Program-made: the position numbers and the translations under genes
The notes under the pieces: model-generated
Database searches by the model: none
Seen by the model: only the letters and a program-made list of their open reading frames with translations
Told to the model about the DNA's origin: nothing
Shown here: piece by piece, positions 17,657 to 26,412 of the stretch
Position numbering within the stretch: the stretch's first letter is position 1
Layout: each line of letters starts with the position of its first letter
Assembly (NCBI RefSeq): GCF_963664415.1
Contig: NZ_OY761445.1
Location: forward strand, 1,390,501 to 1,454,500
Source of the DNA: an uncultured Desulfobacter sp.
GTDB taxonomy: Bacteria; Desulfobacterota; Desulfobacteria; Desulfobacterales; Desulfobacteraceae
Direction of reading: 5' to 3'
Length of the DNA stretch: 64,000 nucleotides

Positions 17657-17929
17657 CTATTCCTCCTGCACTTCTCCGGGATTTTGGATCAGAGACTCAA
17701 AGCGTGCGGAAACAGTTTCTGCCTGAATCGCAGACAGGATCACATGGTTTGAGTCCGTCACAATGATGGCCCGGGTTTTTCTGCCATGGGTCACATCAAT
17801 AAGGCGCCGATCCTCCCGGGCTTCATCTTTGACCCGCTTCATAGGCGACGAGTTCGGAGACAAAATCGCCACCACTCGATCTGCCACCACAGTATTACCA
17901 AACCCAATGCCCAAGAGTGCCTGTTCCAT
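17657..17929 (-). CDS. remA: RemA-like DUF370 protein
   Basis: 90 residues beginning MEQALLGIGFGNTVV, the conserved start of DUF370. The ATG at 17929 is chosen because AAAGGAAAA precedes it; the frame extends 18 codons further, into the leader. In Bacillus, RemA is a DNA-binding activator of matrix operons and forms rings. In proteobacteria the function is unproven. The basic stretch PMKRVKDEAREDRR fits nucleic-acid binding. Leader element C lies in the 136 bp between yicC and this start, so this gene may have its own control within the train. Confidence 0.88.
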   Translation of the reverse strand: MEQALLGIGFGNTVVADRVVAILSPNSSPMKRVKDEAREDRRLIDVTHGRKTRAIIVTDSNHVILSAIQAETVSARFESLIQNPGEVQEE

Positions 17930-17980
17930 AGTTTTCCTTTTTTTATGATAATTTCTGTTCGGCAGCGAATATACTTTTGT

Positions 17981-18068
17981 CAAAAAAGTATGTGTAAGAA
18001 TACGCGGATCATTCGACTTTCGTTATGGACTGAACCAACAAAAACCCAAGGTCAGCCCATGGCCATTA
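17981..18068 (-). ncRNA. Unclassified leader element, copy C
   Basis: Reading on the minus strand it begins at the yicC stop codon with TAATGGCCATGGGCTG. It continues with TTCAGTCCATAACGAAAGTC and GAATGATCCGCGT...TTACACATACTTTTTTG. Block order and bases match copy B before thrS (CCACAACGAAAGTTGAA, GATCTGTGT...TTTACACAGGTCTTT). It lies 52 bp before remA, in the same sense as the gene. The 3' T-run could allow termination or attenuation. Confidence 0.55.
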
Positions 18069-18950
18069 TTCGATATTCTGCACCTGTTCGCGAATTTTTT
18101 CCAGCTCGGATTTCAGGTCTACCACGGCATGGGACAAATTCGCATTACCGGCTTTGGAACCAATTGTATTAAACTCCCGGTTAAACTCCTGAATCAAAAA
18201 ATTGAGTTTTCTGCCCTGGGACTCATTTTCTTCCATAACTTCCCGGAACATTTTAATATGGCTGTGCACCCGGACAATCTCTTCGGAGACATCGCTTTTA
18301 TCCGCAAGAAGTGCTGTTTCCTGGGCCAGGCGGACAGGATCAAAACAGTCCCCATCCTCGGCAGTCAGCACGGACAGACGCTCCTTAAGCCGGGCCTTAT
18401 ACGTTTCCGGTATGGTTTTGGCCAATGTTTCAACGTCTACCATGCGCTGTTCAATGTCTGAAATACGATGGCTTAAATCCTGGTAAAGGTTTTCTCCCTC
18501 TTGCTTTCGCATGCGGTCAAGGGCCTGTGCCGCATTACGGGCCGTGTCACACAGGGCCGAACGAAGGAGCTCCAGATTGACCTCCGGTTTTGCAGCCACA
18601 ATAACCTGTTTGGCCCCAAGCACGGTTTCCAGGGCAATATCACTGGAAATAGAAAGGGTGTCCCGGACCGTTTTCAATGCTTTATAATAAGCTTTGGCCT
18701 TGATAATGTCCACCTCAAACAGATCCTGGTCCAGGGACTGGTCCTCCAGGCTTGCCCGGATCTCTATTCTGCCCCGGGCGTGGAACTGCCCCATGATTTT
18801 TTTAATTTCTTCTTCAAAGGGCTGGCAGGTTTCGGGCAGATGAATGGAAAAATCAAGAAACCGTGAATTATAGCTGCGCACAGTCATATCTACGGTCAAA
18901 GTTTCCAGGGTGTGTGACACCTTGGCAAAAGCGGTCATGCTTTTTATCAT
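18066..18950 (-). CDS. yicC: YicC-family endoribonuclease
   Basis: 294 residues, full length. Starts MIKSMTAFAKVSH and has the typical YRNSRFLD-like segment (RSYNSRFLDFSI). The C-terminal DUF1732 region has DVSEEIVRVHSHI and GRKLNFLIQEFNREFNTIGSK. YicC of E. coli has been described as a metal-dependent endoribonuclease acting on small RNAs. It starts 4 bp after DUF4416 and is followed by leader element C and remA. Confidence 0.92.
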   Translation of the reverse strand: MIKSMTAFAKVSHTLETLTVDMTVRSYNSRFLDFSIHLPETCQPFEEEIKKIMGQFHARGRIEIRASLEDQSLDQDLFEVDIIKAKAYYKALKTVRDTLSISSDIALETVLGAKQVIVAAKPEVNLELLRSALCDTARNAAQALDRMRKQEGENLYQDLSHRISDIEQRMVDVETLAKTIPETYKARLKERLSVLTAEDGDCFDPVRLAQETALLADKSDVSEEIVRVHSHIKMFREVMEENESQGRKLNFLIQEFNREFNTIGSKAGNANLSHAVVDLKSELEKIREQVQNIE

Positions 18951-18954
18951 ACAA

Positions 18955-19488
18955 TTATCCTTTTATGGCCTTAAGATCCGTAAGATATTTCTGTCTCACC
19001 TGGCCTAAAAATTTGAACACAGCAGGAGAGGCGTAATCCGGGTAAGTCCATTCCAGGGTTTTAAAGCCTTTTTTGGTGTACATTAATGTCAGGTCAGCAT
19101 AAATTCTTTGTCCAATGTAAATCCTGTGGGAATACTCCTTTCCCGTAGCCAGGATAAACCGGGAAGACAGAAGATACCCCGGGTCAATGTTGATGGTTCT
19201 GTTATTTTCCTCCAGACAGTCGGATTCAATTTTGTTGGTGTCAAGTTTAATCGAAGCCAGGGTTTCTTGTTCCATAAGCGGTTTGAAAGCAATAAGCCTG
19301 CGGAACAACGGTTCCCCCATCTCCTTATAATAATAATCGGTAAAATCAAAATCCAGCCAGGGAGAGATCATATCCACAGGTCCGCCTACGGCTTCAAGGC
19401 GTGAAAATACCGATGCCAGAACCGACTTGTCTTTCATGAAAACCGACATCACAAGCTTGGCCGGTACAGGTTGTTTAGGCGTACTCAT
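18955..19488 (-). CDS. DUF4416-family protein
   Basis: 177 residues, soluble, with the conserved pattern MSVFMKDKSVL, DYYYKEMG, NIDPGYL and RIYIGQRIYADLTL, and C-terminal FKTLEWTYPDYAS. I recognise it as DUF4416, a family common in deltaproteobacteria and with no known function. Its start overlaps the Trm112-like stop (ATGA), and yicC follows after 4 bp. Constant placement beside RNA-related genes hints at an RNA or translation role, but that is inference. Confidence 0.85.
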   Translation of the reverse strand: MSTPKQPVPAKLVMSVFMKDKSVLASVFSRLEAVGGPVDMISPWLDFDFTDYYYKEMGEPLFRRLIAFKPLMEQETLASIKLDTNKIESDCLEENNRTINIDPGYLLSSRFILATGKEYSHRIYIGQRIYADLTLMYTKKGFKTLEWTYPDYASPAVFKFLGQVRQKYLTDLKAIKG

Positions 19489-19658
19489 TGTTTGATAGCA
19501 ATGGCCTCGTCAATAAGCATAATGGGAATATCATCCCGAATTTCGTATTTAAGGGCACAGGCATTGCAAACCAGGCCGTCTTCAGATTCGGTCAGTTCCA
19601 CCGGCCCTTTACACTTGGGGCAAACGAGGATTTCAAGCAGTTCTTTTGATAAAGCCAT
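19485..19658 (-). CDS. Trm112-like zinc-ribbon protein
   Basis: 57 residues: starts MALSKELLEILVCPKCKG, then a second pair CNAC within LVCNACALKYEIRD, and ends DIPIMLIDEAI. This is the YcaR/Trm112 fold (Pfam Trm112p), a small zinc-binding partner protein. In eukaryotes and archaea, Trm112 activates methyltransferases; the bacterial partners are unclear. The ribosome site GGAGCTGAT precedes ATG 19658. It is 17 bp after msbA and overlaps DUF4416 by 4 bp. Confidence 0.9.
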   Translation of the reverse strand: MALSKELLEILVCPKCKGPVELTESEDGLVCNACALKYEIRDDIPIMLIDEAIAIKQ

Positions 19659-19675
19659 ATCAGCTCCTTGAATGG

Positions 19676-21430
19676 TTAATTTGTTTTAGTCTGCATGGAT
19701 TGCAGTTGATAATAAAAGCCTTTTGCAGCCATCAGATCATCATGAACACCTTGTTCAACAATGGTGCCGTTTTTGAGTACAATGATCCGGGATGCATAAT
19801 CAATGGTAGACAGCCTGTGGGCAATCACAAAAGAGGTACGCCCTTTCATCAAATTTTCCAAGGCCTTTTGCACAACTTTTTCCGCTTGGGAATCCAAAGC
19901 TGAGGTTGCCTCGTCTAGAATCAGCACCGGCGAATTTTTCAAAAGCGCCCTGGCAATACAGATCCGCTGCTTTTCTCCGCCGGACAAACGGGAACCCAGC
20001 TCTCCGATTACCGTATCATATCCCTTAGGGAAACCACAGATAAAATCATGGGCAAAGGCGGCCTGTGCTGCCGCTTCAACCGCAGCATCATCCGCATCCA
20101 TTTTCCCATACCGAATATTGTCCCGCACGGTTTCGTTGAATAAAATAGGCTCCTGGGTCACAATAGAAATATGGTCTCGAAGGGAAGCAATGTTCAGGTC
20201 CCTAACATCATGACCGCCGACAAAAACAGCCCCGTCAGCCACATCATAAAGTCTTGGGATCAAATTCACCAGACTGGTTTTCCCACCGCCGCTCATGCCG
20301 ACCAGGGCCAGAGTCTCTCCAGGTGCGGCCTTAAGGTTGATGTGTTTTAAGGCCAAAGATTCTTCAGGGCCGTAGGCAAAAGATACGTCTTCAAAAACCA
20401 CCTCACAGGATGACGCGTTAAGGGAACGAGCATCAGATTTGTCCACGACATCGTTTTTTGCTTCCAATACATCAAAGACCCTGGATGCAGCAGCCACACC
20501 TTCCTGAATGGTATTGTTCAGGGAGGCCAGTTTTTTCACCGGTGCATAAAGCATCATCACGGCAGTCAAAAAAGAGAAAAACACACCCGGTGTGGAGGTG
20601 CCGTTGACCACCCGCATCCCGGCGAACCAGATAACAAAAGCGATGCCTAATCCGCCTAAAAATTCCATCACCGGAGAGGACAATGCCCGGGTCATCACCT
20701 TTTTCATCTCTAATCGAAACAGTTCGTTGGTCTTTTTCTTAAATCTATCCGTTTCAAAGGCCTGAAGATTGAATATTTTAACAATCTTTGTCCCGGAAAA
20801 TGTTTCATGTAAAAAGGCATTAAGATCGGCCATGGTTTCCTGAGTTCCCGTGGAAAACTTCCGGATTCTTTTGCCGAAAATGACGATTGGGTAAAAGGCA
20901 ATGGGCAGGACAACAAACGCGCCTAATGCAAGTTTCCAGTCCCGATAAAAAATAACGAACAAAAATGCCACAACAGAAAAAGAATCCCTGAACAGGCTGA
21001 TAACGGCAGTGGACACCATGCTTTTGATAATACTTACATCATTGGTAACCCGGGACATGAGCACCCCGGTTTTTTCCTTTTGGATATATGAAATAGGCAA
21101 ATTCATGATTTTTTCATAAAGGCGGTCCCTGAACTCACGAATAATACGCTGCCCCACATAACTCATCAGGTATTCCGCCCCATATGAACCGGCGCCTTTT
21201 AAAAAAAACACCAGAATGGCAAGACCGGGAATGAGCAATAATTTGGTACTGTCCCTGGCAATGAAAATATCATCGAGCACAGGTTTGACCAGCATTGCCA
21301 TGGCACCGCCGGCACCTGCCTCCACCACCATAAATAATGCGGCCAGGGCAATTCTTTTCCAGTGTGCCAACACCATCCGGATAATCTTTTGCCTGCGTTC
21401 TTCAGACAATGTATTTTTTCTTGATTTCAT
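19676..21430 (-). CDS. msbA: Lipid A export ABC transporter MsbA
   Basis: About 584 residues. The N-terminal exporter membrane domain has six helices (from residue about 20 to 310). The nucleotide-binding domain has Walker A GMSGGGKTS, signature LSGGEKQRI, Walker B VLILDEATSALD and the H-loop IAHRLST. It flips lipid A-core across the inner membrane. ATG 21430 is preferred; a TTG at 21466 in the same frame would add 12 residues, and neither has a clear ribosome site. It is divergent from waaA, and it heads the minus-strand gene train. Confidence 0.9.
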   Translation of the reverse strand: MKSRKNTLSEERRQKIIRMVLAHWKRIALAALFMVVEAGAGGAMAMLVKPVLDDIFIARDSTKLLLIPGLAILVFFLKGAGSYGAEYLMSYVGQRIIREFRDRLYEKIMNLPISYIQKEKTGVLMSRVTNDVSIIKSMVSTAVISLFRDSFSVVAFLFVIFYRDWKLALGAFVVLPIAFYPIVIFGKRIRKFSTGTQETMADLNAFLHETFSGTKIVKIFNLQAFETDRFKKKTNELFRLEMKKVMTRALSSPVMEFLGGLGIAFVIWFAGMRVVNGTSTPGVFFSFLTAVMMLYAPVKKLASLNNTIQEGVAAASRVFDVLEAKNDVVDKSDARSLNASSCEVVFEDVSFAYGPEESLALKHINLKAAPGETLALVGMSGGGKTSLVNLIPRLYDVADGAVFVGGHDVRDLNIASLRDHISIVTQEPILFNETVRDNIRYGKMDADDAAVEAAAQAAFAHDFICGFPKGYDTVIGELGSRLSGGEKQRICIARALLKNSPVLILDEATSALDSQAEKVVQKALENLMKGRTSFVIAHRLSTIDYASRIIVLKNGTIVEQGVHDDLMAAKGFYYQLQSMQTKTN

Positions 21431-21496
21431 GGGTGGGAGTAATTGCTTTACAGATTCTATTGTCAAGTGCCAAAAAACATGAGAGCATAGCTTCCC

Positions 21497-22777
21497 ATGA
21501 TAAAAAATGTTTTTATACCCAATTTTTTTAAATTTTACAATATCCTGTGGAAAGCGGCCCTGCCTTTTTTAAAACGGCACCCAAGGCTTGCCCCAACTTT
21601 TGACAGGCGGATCAATCCGGCCCACCTTCAACCCGCAGACATCTGGATACAGGCGGCATCAGCCGGGGAGGCGTATCTTGCCGTATCCACTATAAATGCT
21701 TTTAACACGGACAGGCCGGTCACTATAATGGTAACCACGACCACAGGCCAGGGCATGGAAATTCTGACCAAAACACTGTCACCCAAAAAAATTTCACCCC
21801 AGATCAACCTGTGCATTGGTACATTCCCCTTTGACAGCCCAAAGGCCATGAAAAAAGCGGTGCAACAAATTAATCCGGCGATTATGGTTTTACTTGAGAC
21901 CGAACTGTGGCCCGCACACCTTTATGCTTTAAAGAAAAATCATACCCGCGTATTGATTATCAATGGCAGGTTATCCAAAAAAAGCAGCCGGAATTACAAA
22001 CTCACCAAAGCGTTCTGGGGATCTTTTGCCCCGGAGCGCATCCTGGCCATCTCTGCAGAGGACGCCCAAAAATTTTCCATGATATTTCCCCAGACCCGTG
22101 TTGAAACCATGGACAATATCAAATTTGACCGCATGACGGTTCAAAGCACAGCGGATAAAAGGTCTGCCTTAGCGGAAATCGTGCCCCGGGAAATGCCCCT
22201 GTCTATTTTTGCTTCCTTCCGCCGCCAGGAAGAAACACAGATCATTGAAATGATAAAGATCCTTCTAAAAAAGGGCCCTAACCAGATTATAGCCCTGTTC
22301 CCCAGGCATATGCATCGAATCTCCCCATTTTTAAAAGCACTAAATAAAAACAGCCTCACAGTTTACAAGGGATCGCAGATATCATCCGTGCTAACGAATC
22401 CTGCCATTATCCTGTGGGACAAATTTGGAGATCTTCACCAGGCTTACAGCCGGGCCGACGTAGTTTTTGTCGGCGGAAGCCTGGTGCCGTTAGGCGGTCA
22501 GAACTTTATGGAGCCTGCAGTCTTAGGCGTTCCCACAATCATCGGCCCCCACTGGCAGGATTTTGCCTGGGTGGGAAAAGAAATCTTCGAGACCGGTGCT
22601 GTAACCCAGTGCAGAAACTGGCAGCATACCGCTGAAACCATGAGCAGATACCTTGTCAAATCCGAAAACCGGCAAACCCGTATTGACGCGGTAAATCATT
22701 ATATTTCACAAAAACAGGGCGGTGCACAGACGGCAGCAGACACCATTTGGGCCTCGTGGCTGGCAACTCATAAATAA
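21497..22777 (+). CDS. waaA: 3-deoxy-D-manno-octulosonic acid (Kdo) transferase
   Basis: 426 residues, GT30 family. The N-terminal Rossmann domain contains the catalytic-glutamate segment WIQAASAGEAY, and LLETELWP lies near residue 138. The CMP-Kdo-binding C-terminal domain has FASFRRQEE and FVGGSLVPLGGQNFMEPA, all hallmark motifs. It adds Kdo to lipid A at the inner face of the cytoplasmic membrane. The near-N-terminal stretch NILWKAALPFLKRH fits the membrane-association helix. It is divergent from msbA, with about 65 bp between starts. Confidence 0.94.
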   Translation: MIKNVFIPNFFKFYNILWKAALPFLKRHPRLAPTFDRRINPAHLQPADIWIQAASAGEAYLAVSTINAFNTDRPVTIMVTTTTGQGMEILTKTLSPKKISPQINLCIGTFPFDSPKAMKKAVQQINPAIMVLLETELWPAHLYALKKNHTRVLIINGRLSKKSSRNYKLTKAFWGSFAPERILAISAEDAQKFSMIFPQTRVETMDNIKFDRMTVQSTADKRSALAEIVPREMPLSIFASFRRQEETQIIEMIKILLKKGPNQIIALFPRHMHRISPFLKALNKNSLTVYKGSQISSVLTNPAIILWDKFGDLHQAYSRADVVFVGGSLVPLGGQNFMEPAVLGVPTIIGPHWQDFAWVGKEIFETGAVTQCRNWQHTAETMSRYLVKSENRQTRIDAVNHYISQKQGGAQTAADTIWASWLATHK

Positions 22778-22806
22778 TGGGACTTCATTGATTGATATGC
22801 GCCTGA

Positions 22807-23610
22807 TTACGTATCCGGAGTTATGGTTAATATTTCAGATACGGCATTGTATTTTGTTAAAAATTTGCCAATAGAAGTAAATGTCGATGTCACTGGAGAT
22901 CCCGGATGGTCTGAAGTTGTGACATCTGCGACAAACATTGACCCAAGCAAGAGCTTTACGGGATTAACGTTTACAGGCTGTGGTTCAAAATATGCTTTTT
23001 CATTTGCTTTGATCACTTTGATATCACTGGTTTCATAGATTGCCGCCGTTATTATATCCAGAGTATGCTCGGTACAATTTTGAAACGCTAACGTAAATGG
23101 ATTGGCAATAACTGAATAATGGGGATTGTGTAATTCTTTGTATGTCGGAGAGACCAAAACATTCAGCAACCTTTTTTGCAACTCGGGAGATGGAATTATG
23201 ATACCGGCCTCCAGCACTTCAACACCGGCAAAAAAATCCACCGGAAAATCTTGAACCAAATCGCTGACATCAGGTTCCCCAGTCCGCTGATACAAATTGT
23301 ATATTGCATAGCCAGGGATCTTTCTCCCATCTGCGGTTGTAATCTGAGAATAAATTGCTATTGCTGTATGGGTAAAATTTATCCCTTCCGGCAATTTGTT
23401 TCGTGGCCTGCCGACGCGTGCAATAATTGCAACCCTGGCACCCTTTTGGGCTAATGTTTTTTCAACTTTTTTGGAAAACTTTATGATCTCTTCGGGCTTG
23501 AAATGGATTTCCCCGCTTGTTTGACTACTTCCTGCAAAAACAAAATTCTCGGGCAATGCAAAAAAAATAACAGGCAATAAAAGCAGAAGGAGTTTTATGT
23601 ATTTCATCAT
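22807..23610 (-). CDS. DUF2145-family secreted protein
   Basis: 267 residues with a clear signal peptide (KYIKLLLLLLPVIFFALPENFVFAG-type, cut near residue 27). The mature protein has ARVGRPRNKLPEGINFTHTAIAIYS and a single NCTEHTLDI motif, which I associate with DUF2145. The NxxC...H layout recalls papain-like NlpC/P60 relatives, but catalysis is unproven. Its start overlaps the stop of the preceding small secreted protein gene, so the two are likely made and act together in the periplasm. Confidence 0.8.
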   Translation of the reverse strand: MMKYIKLLLLLLPVIFFALPENFVFAGSSQTSGEIHFKPEEIIKFSKKVEKTLAQKGARVAIIARVGRPRNKLPEGINFTHTAIAIYSQITTADGRKIPGYAIYNLYQRTGEPDVSDLVQDFPVDFFAGVEVLEAGIIIPSPELQKRLLNVLVSPTYKELHNPHYSVIANPFTLAFQNCTEHTLDIITAAIYETSDIKVIKANEKAYFEPQPVNVNPVKLLLGSMFVADVTTSDHPGSPVTSTFTSIGKFLTKYNAVSEILTITPDT

Positions 23611-23981
23611 TTCTCCTTTTCTATTTCCTGTTTGGTTTTTTTAGGGGCTAACGCCGCGTTCGGCGGTGGACCCGCGGTAACAGACTCATCGGTCATTTCA
23701 AGAGGGGTTCCAATGGGTGCTGTTGCGGCATCCATCAAGTCCTTCGCAATCTCTGTAGTAACTACCGCAGCAGAACCACCAATAGCTAAAGGAACAGCAG
23801 ACGCTGCTGATGTCACCTGTCCGGAAGCGACAATCCCATGGGCTGCGCTTGCACTGGCATGGGAACCGGTTTGGGCAGATTCTCCAACAGCTTGGCCGCT
23901 ATGCGTATCACCTGCAAACGAATTGGCTGAAAAAAACAAAGTTAAGGCTGATACAAATGCAAAAATATTAATTTTTTTCAT
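23607..23981 (-). CDS. Small secreted protein paired with DUF2145
   Basis: 124 residues. Starts MKKINIFAFVSALTL with a cleavable signal peptide ending ANSFAG. The mature part is rich in Ala, Ser, Gly and Thr with a hydrophobic stretch (ASAVPLAIGGSAAVV) and a charged tail. ATG 23981 is supported by AAAGAGGGAAAG. Overlap with the DUF2145 gene (ATGA type) points to a two-gene unit. I recognise no family beyond this pairing. Confidence 0.7.
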   Translation of the reverse strand: MKKINIFAFVSALTLFFSANSFAGDTHSGQAVGESAQTGSHASASAAHGIVASGQVTSAASAVPLAIGGSAAVVTTEIAKDLMDAATAPIGTPLEMTDESVTAGPPPNAALAPKKTKQEIEKEK

Positions 23982-24187
23982 CTTTCCCTCTTTGTTAGTA
24001 TTGTTGCGGTTGTTTTTCTCAAATATCATATTTTTATTAAATTCATCATTCTGGGATACCATACACAACGCCACCCCAAATGCCTGAACAGCCAGTTGCC
24101 TGAACGTTGTCAGTGACATAGTGAATAAATTGATAGGAAGGTAACTGCGCCCCAATCAAGTTTTGGCTTCGACCGAGGCGGTTGGCT

Positions 24188-24394
24188 CTATCTTTCAGGT
24201 TCTATCCATTCGATGCCATGTTCAAATTTTATAGCCACGGGCTCACAGCAAGAATCGATATCCTCACCCTCCATTATGCAGATGCTGCCAAACCCATAGC
24301 CGGCATGTTCTGAAGCCTGTTTTTTTGCTTCAACCAAAGTTCCTGCATCTGAAATGAAAGAGCCGCCTGTTTTATAAATAATTTTGTAAACCAT
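24188..24394 (-). CDS. Small hypothetical protein
   Basis: 68 residues, starting MVYKIIYKTGGSF; predicted alpha/beta with a CC pair (DSCCEP) near the C-terminus and an acidic tail. A purine-rich ribosome site (AGAAGAGAAG) precedes ATG 24394. It stands alone at the left border of the accessory island. No family recognised. The balanced composition and ribosome site favour a real gene. Confidence 0.5.
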   Translation of the reverse strand: MVYKIIYKTGGSFISDAGTLVEAKKQASEHAGYGFGSICIMEGEDIDSCCEPVAIKFEHGIEWIEPER

Positions 24395-24425
24395 TTTTTA
24401 ATCTTCTCTTCTATATGTTTTTAGT

Positions 24426-24635
24426 GGGCATTATTATTATGTACTTAAAAACCTGATGAAGCTTATAGTAAGTATCAAAAAATTTAAAGGGCTTCTTATC
24501 TGGAAACAATGGAAAAATCCCAAACATAGGGTTCGGCATCTTAAGAAACGTGATATTGCTCACCATGATGCCATGCGTTGCGGCAATGCTCGCAAAGAAT
24601 CCCATATGGACCGGGTGGTGTATAAAATGCCATGA
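24426..24635 (+). pseudogene. Group II intron maturase remnant (X/C-terminal domain)
   Basis: An open stretch without its own start, ending TGA at 24635. The residues WKQWKNPKHRVRHLKK and then GNARKE match the C-terminal maturase region of group II intron reverse transcriptases (typical WKQWK.PRTRV and WGNTRKG). Everything upstream (RT domain) and the final residues are missing. It abuts an IS91-type recombinase fragment. Assignment is by motif memory. Confidence 0.55.
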
Positions 24636-24641
24636 AGGCTG

Positions 24642-24762
24642 TTGTTACCGATTGCGGCATTAAAAAAAGTCTCTATACACTCATTGCGCCACAGTTTTGC
24701 TACCCATCTGCTTGAAAACGGTTTAAGCCTTCGCCACATCCAGGCCCTTCTCGGCCATGCTC
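24642..24762 (+). pseudogene. Tyrosine recombinase C-terminal fragment
   Basis: About 40 codons carrying HSLRHSFATHLLENG and HIQALLGHA, the R-H-H box region of phage-type integrases. Such recombinases accompany IS91-family transposases. The fragment lacks the N-terminal two thirds and the final catalytic tyrosine. It is spliced directly to the transposase fragment that follows, so a deletion joined the two. Confidence 0.75.
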
Positions 24763-25303
24763 AGTTGTCGTACGCCAGATGCCGGACAGATCTATACGGC
24801 CTGTCCGGCCTGCAATCATATACAACAGCATCCACTCTCCTGCGGCAACCGTAATTGTCCCCATTGTCAGAACCATGAAACAAGCCAATGGATAGACCGA
24901 CAGCTAAATAAGCAGCTTCCGGTCCAGTATTTCATGGTGACTTTTACCTTGCCCTGTCAATTCAGAGATGTCGCATACCGGAATCAACGGACTGTTTATT
25001 CTGAGATGTTTTCATGTGCATCCGGTACGTTGAAAAACTTTGGCCAAGGTGTTTCGCGCACGTTTTCTGGATGGGTTGAACAAAAAAGACTTGCCGATTC
25101 CCAAAGGAGCTCGTCCCAAATGGGTCGTGGATTGCGCCAGGGTCGGAGCCGGCATCACCGCCCTGAAATATCTGTCCAGGTATTTATACCGGGGTGTGAT
25201 CAGCGAAAGCAATATCGTTGCCAATCAGGACGGTCGGGTTACCTTCAAGTACATTAACGGCAAAACCAAATCTAAATTTAACTGGAGGGTTTTAACTCTA
25301 TGA
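24763..25303 (+). pseudogene. IS91-family transposase remnant
   Basis: The zinc-finger N-terminus (YTACPACNHIQ, CGNRNCPHC) and the start of the Y2 transposase core (YFMVTFTLPCQFRD) are in one frame up to about 25040. The sequence then jumps frame to RARFLDGLNKKDLP...YLSRYLYRGVISE until 25303. The middle, with the HxHxxV motif, and the catalytic tyrosines at the end are absent. So it carries at least one frameshift and two deletions. No element ends were identified. Confidence 0.8.
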
Positions 25304-25441
25304 AATAATACGGCTTTATCCGAAAGCCCTGGAAAGGGCTCCACTACAGTTGCGTCTTAACTCCGATGTCAGGAAATCAAACTTTTTCCAGACCCTTAAT
25401 TCCCAAAAAAATATTTTCATATATATGGAACTTCCGGGTTA

Positions 25442-25672
25442 TTATTTTGGCCGGGCTTGTTCAAAATTGTAACCAAGATGTCCATAAACATCCTCAAAAT
25501 TCATGCCGAACACATCGCAGTTAAAACCATGTACTTTTAGGCACTCTGCTCTCCCCCTTGCACTTCTTTCATATCGGCTTATCTGGCCCTTAAAAATCCA
25601 AACATAATGTCCAAGTGTTTTTTCAAGATGCTTTTTTGCTTTCCGGCTAATAAAATGAAAATCATCTTCTAT
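25442..25672 (-). pseudogene. HNH endonuclease remnant
   Basis: A 76-codon open stretch with no usable start. Reading minus, it gives RSARGRAECLKVHGFNCDVFGMNFEDVYG. This resembles the entry to McrA-like HNH nucleases (...CLKHHGYxCxVCGFDFExxYG...HxxH). The second cysteine of CxxC is replaced (CDVF) and the sequence stops before the HH/N motif, so it is inactive. It sits beyond attC-like site 2 in cassette orientation and may be a decayed cassette. Confidence 0.55.
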
Positions 25673-25738
25673 TTAAAGATCATATCCCATTAATTCAACA
25701 CTATAATAAACTATAAAATGTCGCATATTTTAAAACCG

Positions 25739-25861
25739 AACGTCTTGCTCAACAGCAGCCAGGGCTGCCACCAACTTTGAAAAAATATAATTTATTTCAT
25801 ACTACTTTGTCAGATTGAGAATACTACCGCCCTGGCTGTCTGCTGAAGCTACAGGTTAGCG
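25739..25861 (-). repeat. attC-like recombination site 2 (long form)
   Basis: Minus-strand reading begins CCGCTAACCTG and ends GTTGAGCAAGACGTT. The ends pair imperfectly: AGCAGACAGCCAGGGC near the 5' side with GCCCTGGCTGCT near the 3' side, around an AT-rich centre. Size (about 120 bp) and layout fit a VCR-like attC. It lies 9 bp after the stop of the 117-residue gene, where an attC should be. The core sites diverge from the strict consensus. Confidence 0.5.
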
Positions 25862-25870
25862 GAGGATTCT

Positions 25871-26224
25871 TTATCCTATAGATGCCCCAAACACCTTAAT
25901 TTCACCATCCTCTTCATCAAGCGTTAATTGAGCAAGTACTTCACCTTTCTTTCTTTCAAAATATCCTTTCCAGAGAACAGTCACACCCGAATCTCTGTAT
26001 ATGCAAGAAAGAAACCCTCTTTCCTTTTTAATATCTCCAGTTTCTTCATAGCCTTCAGCCATTTGTCGTTCAAATTCTTCTTTTGGAACACATTTAAACA
26101 TTTCGATTGAGAAATCTTTGGATAATTGTTCATAGTCGTTCTTATTTGAACCGTGAATGATATTATCCATTATTGGGTCTGCAATAGTAAGTATTTCTGA
26201 ATGCGATTTTTCCGAAAAATCCAT
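25871..26224 (-). CDS. Hypothetical cassette protein
   Basis: 117 residues, soluble, starting MDFSEKSHSEILTIADPIMDN. The segment DYEQLSKDFSIEMFKCVPKEEFE resembles the DUF3887-type N-terminal domain, but I hold this loosely. No signal peptide. Upstream is attC-like site 1 and downstream attC-like site 2, so it has the size and flanks of an integron gene cassette read on the minus strand. AAAGGATATATC precedes ATG 26224. Confidence 0.7.
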   Translation of the reverse strand: MDFSEKSHSEILTIADPIMDNIIHGSNKNDYEQLSKDFSIEMFKCVPKEEFERQMAEGYEETGDIKKERGFLSCIYRDSGVTVLWKGYFERKKGEVLAQLTLDEEDGEIKVFGASIG

Positions 26225-26240
26225 GATATATCCTTTATAC

Positions 26241-26314
26241 CGCTAACGCCGAATTCACCTGCCGCTACGTAGCGCAGCGGAGTAGCGGCAGGTGGGATGA
26301 CTGATTATGTTATT
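26241..26314 (-). repeat. attC-like recombination site 1
   Basis: On the minus strand it starts with the AATAACATAATC side. A perfect 13-bp hairpin follows (CACCTGCCGCTAC / GTAGCGGCAGGTG), and it ends AATTCGGCGTTAGCG, the typical attC right end with GTTA core. It lies between the lipoprotein gene stop (26413) and the start of the next gene (26224), exactly as in a cassette array. About 74 bp. Confidence 0.65.
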
Positions 26315-26412
26315 GTTTTATTACGACTTTTTTAATTTAATAAGTTTTTCTTTGTGCTTTACAACCACAATTATTGGCAAAAATAATTCTGTCCCCGTTT
26401 TCCGTTTTCGTC

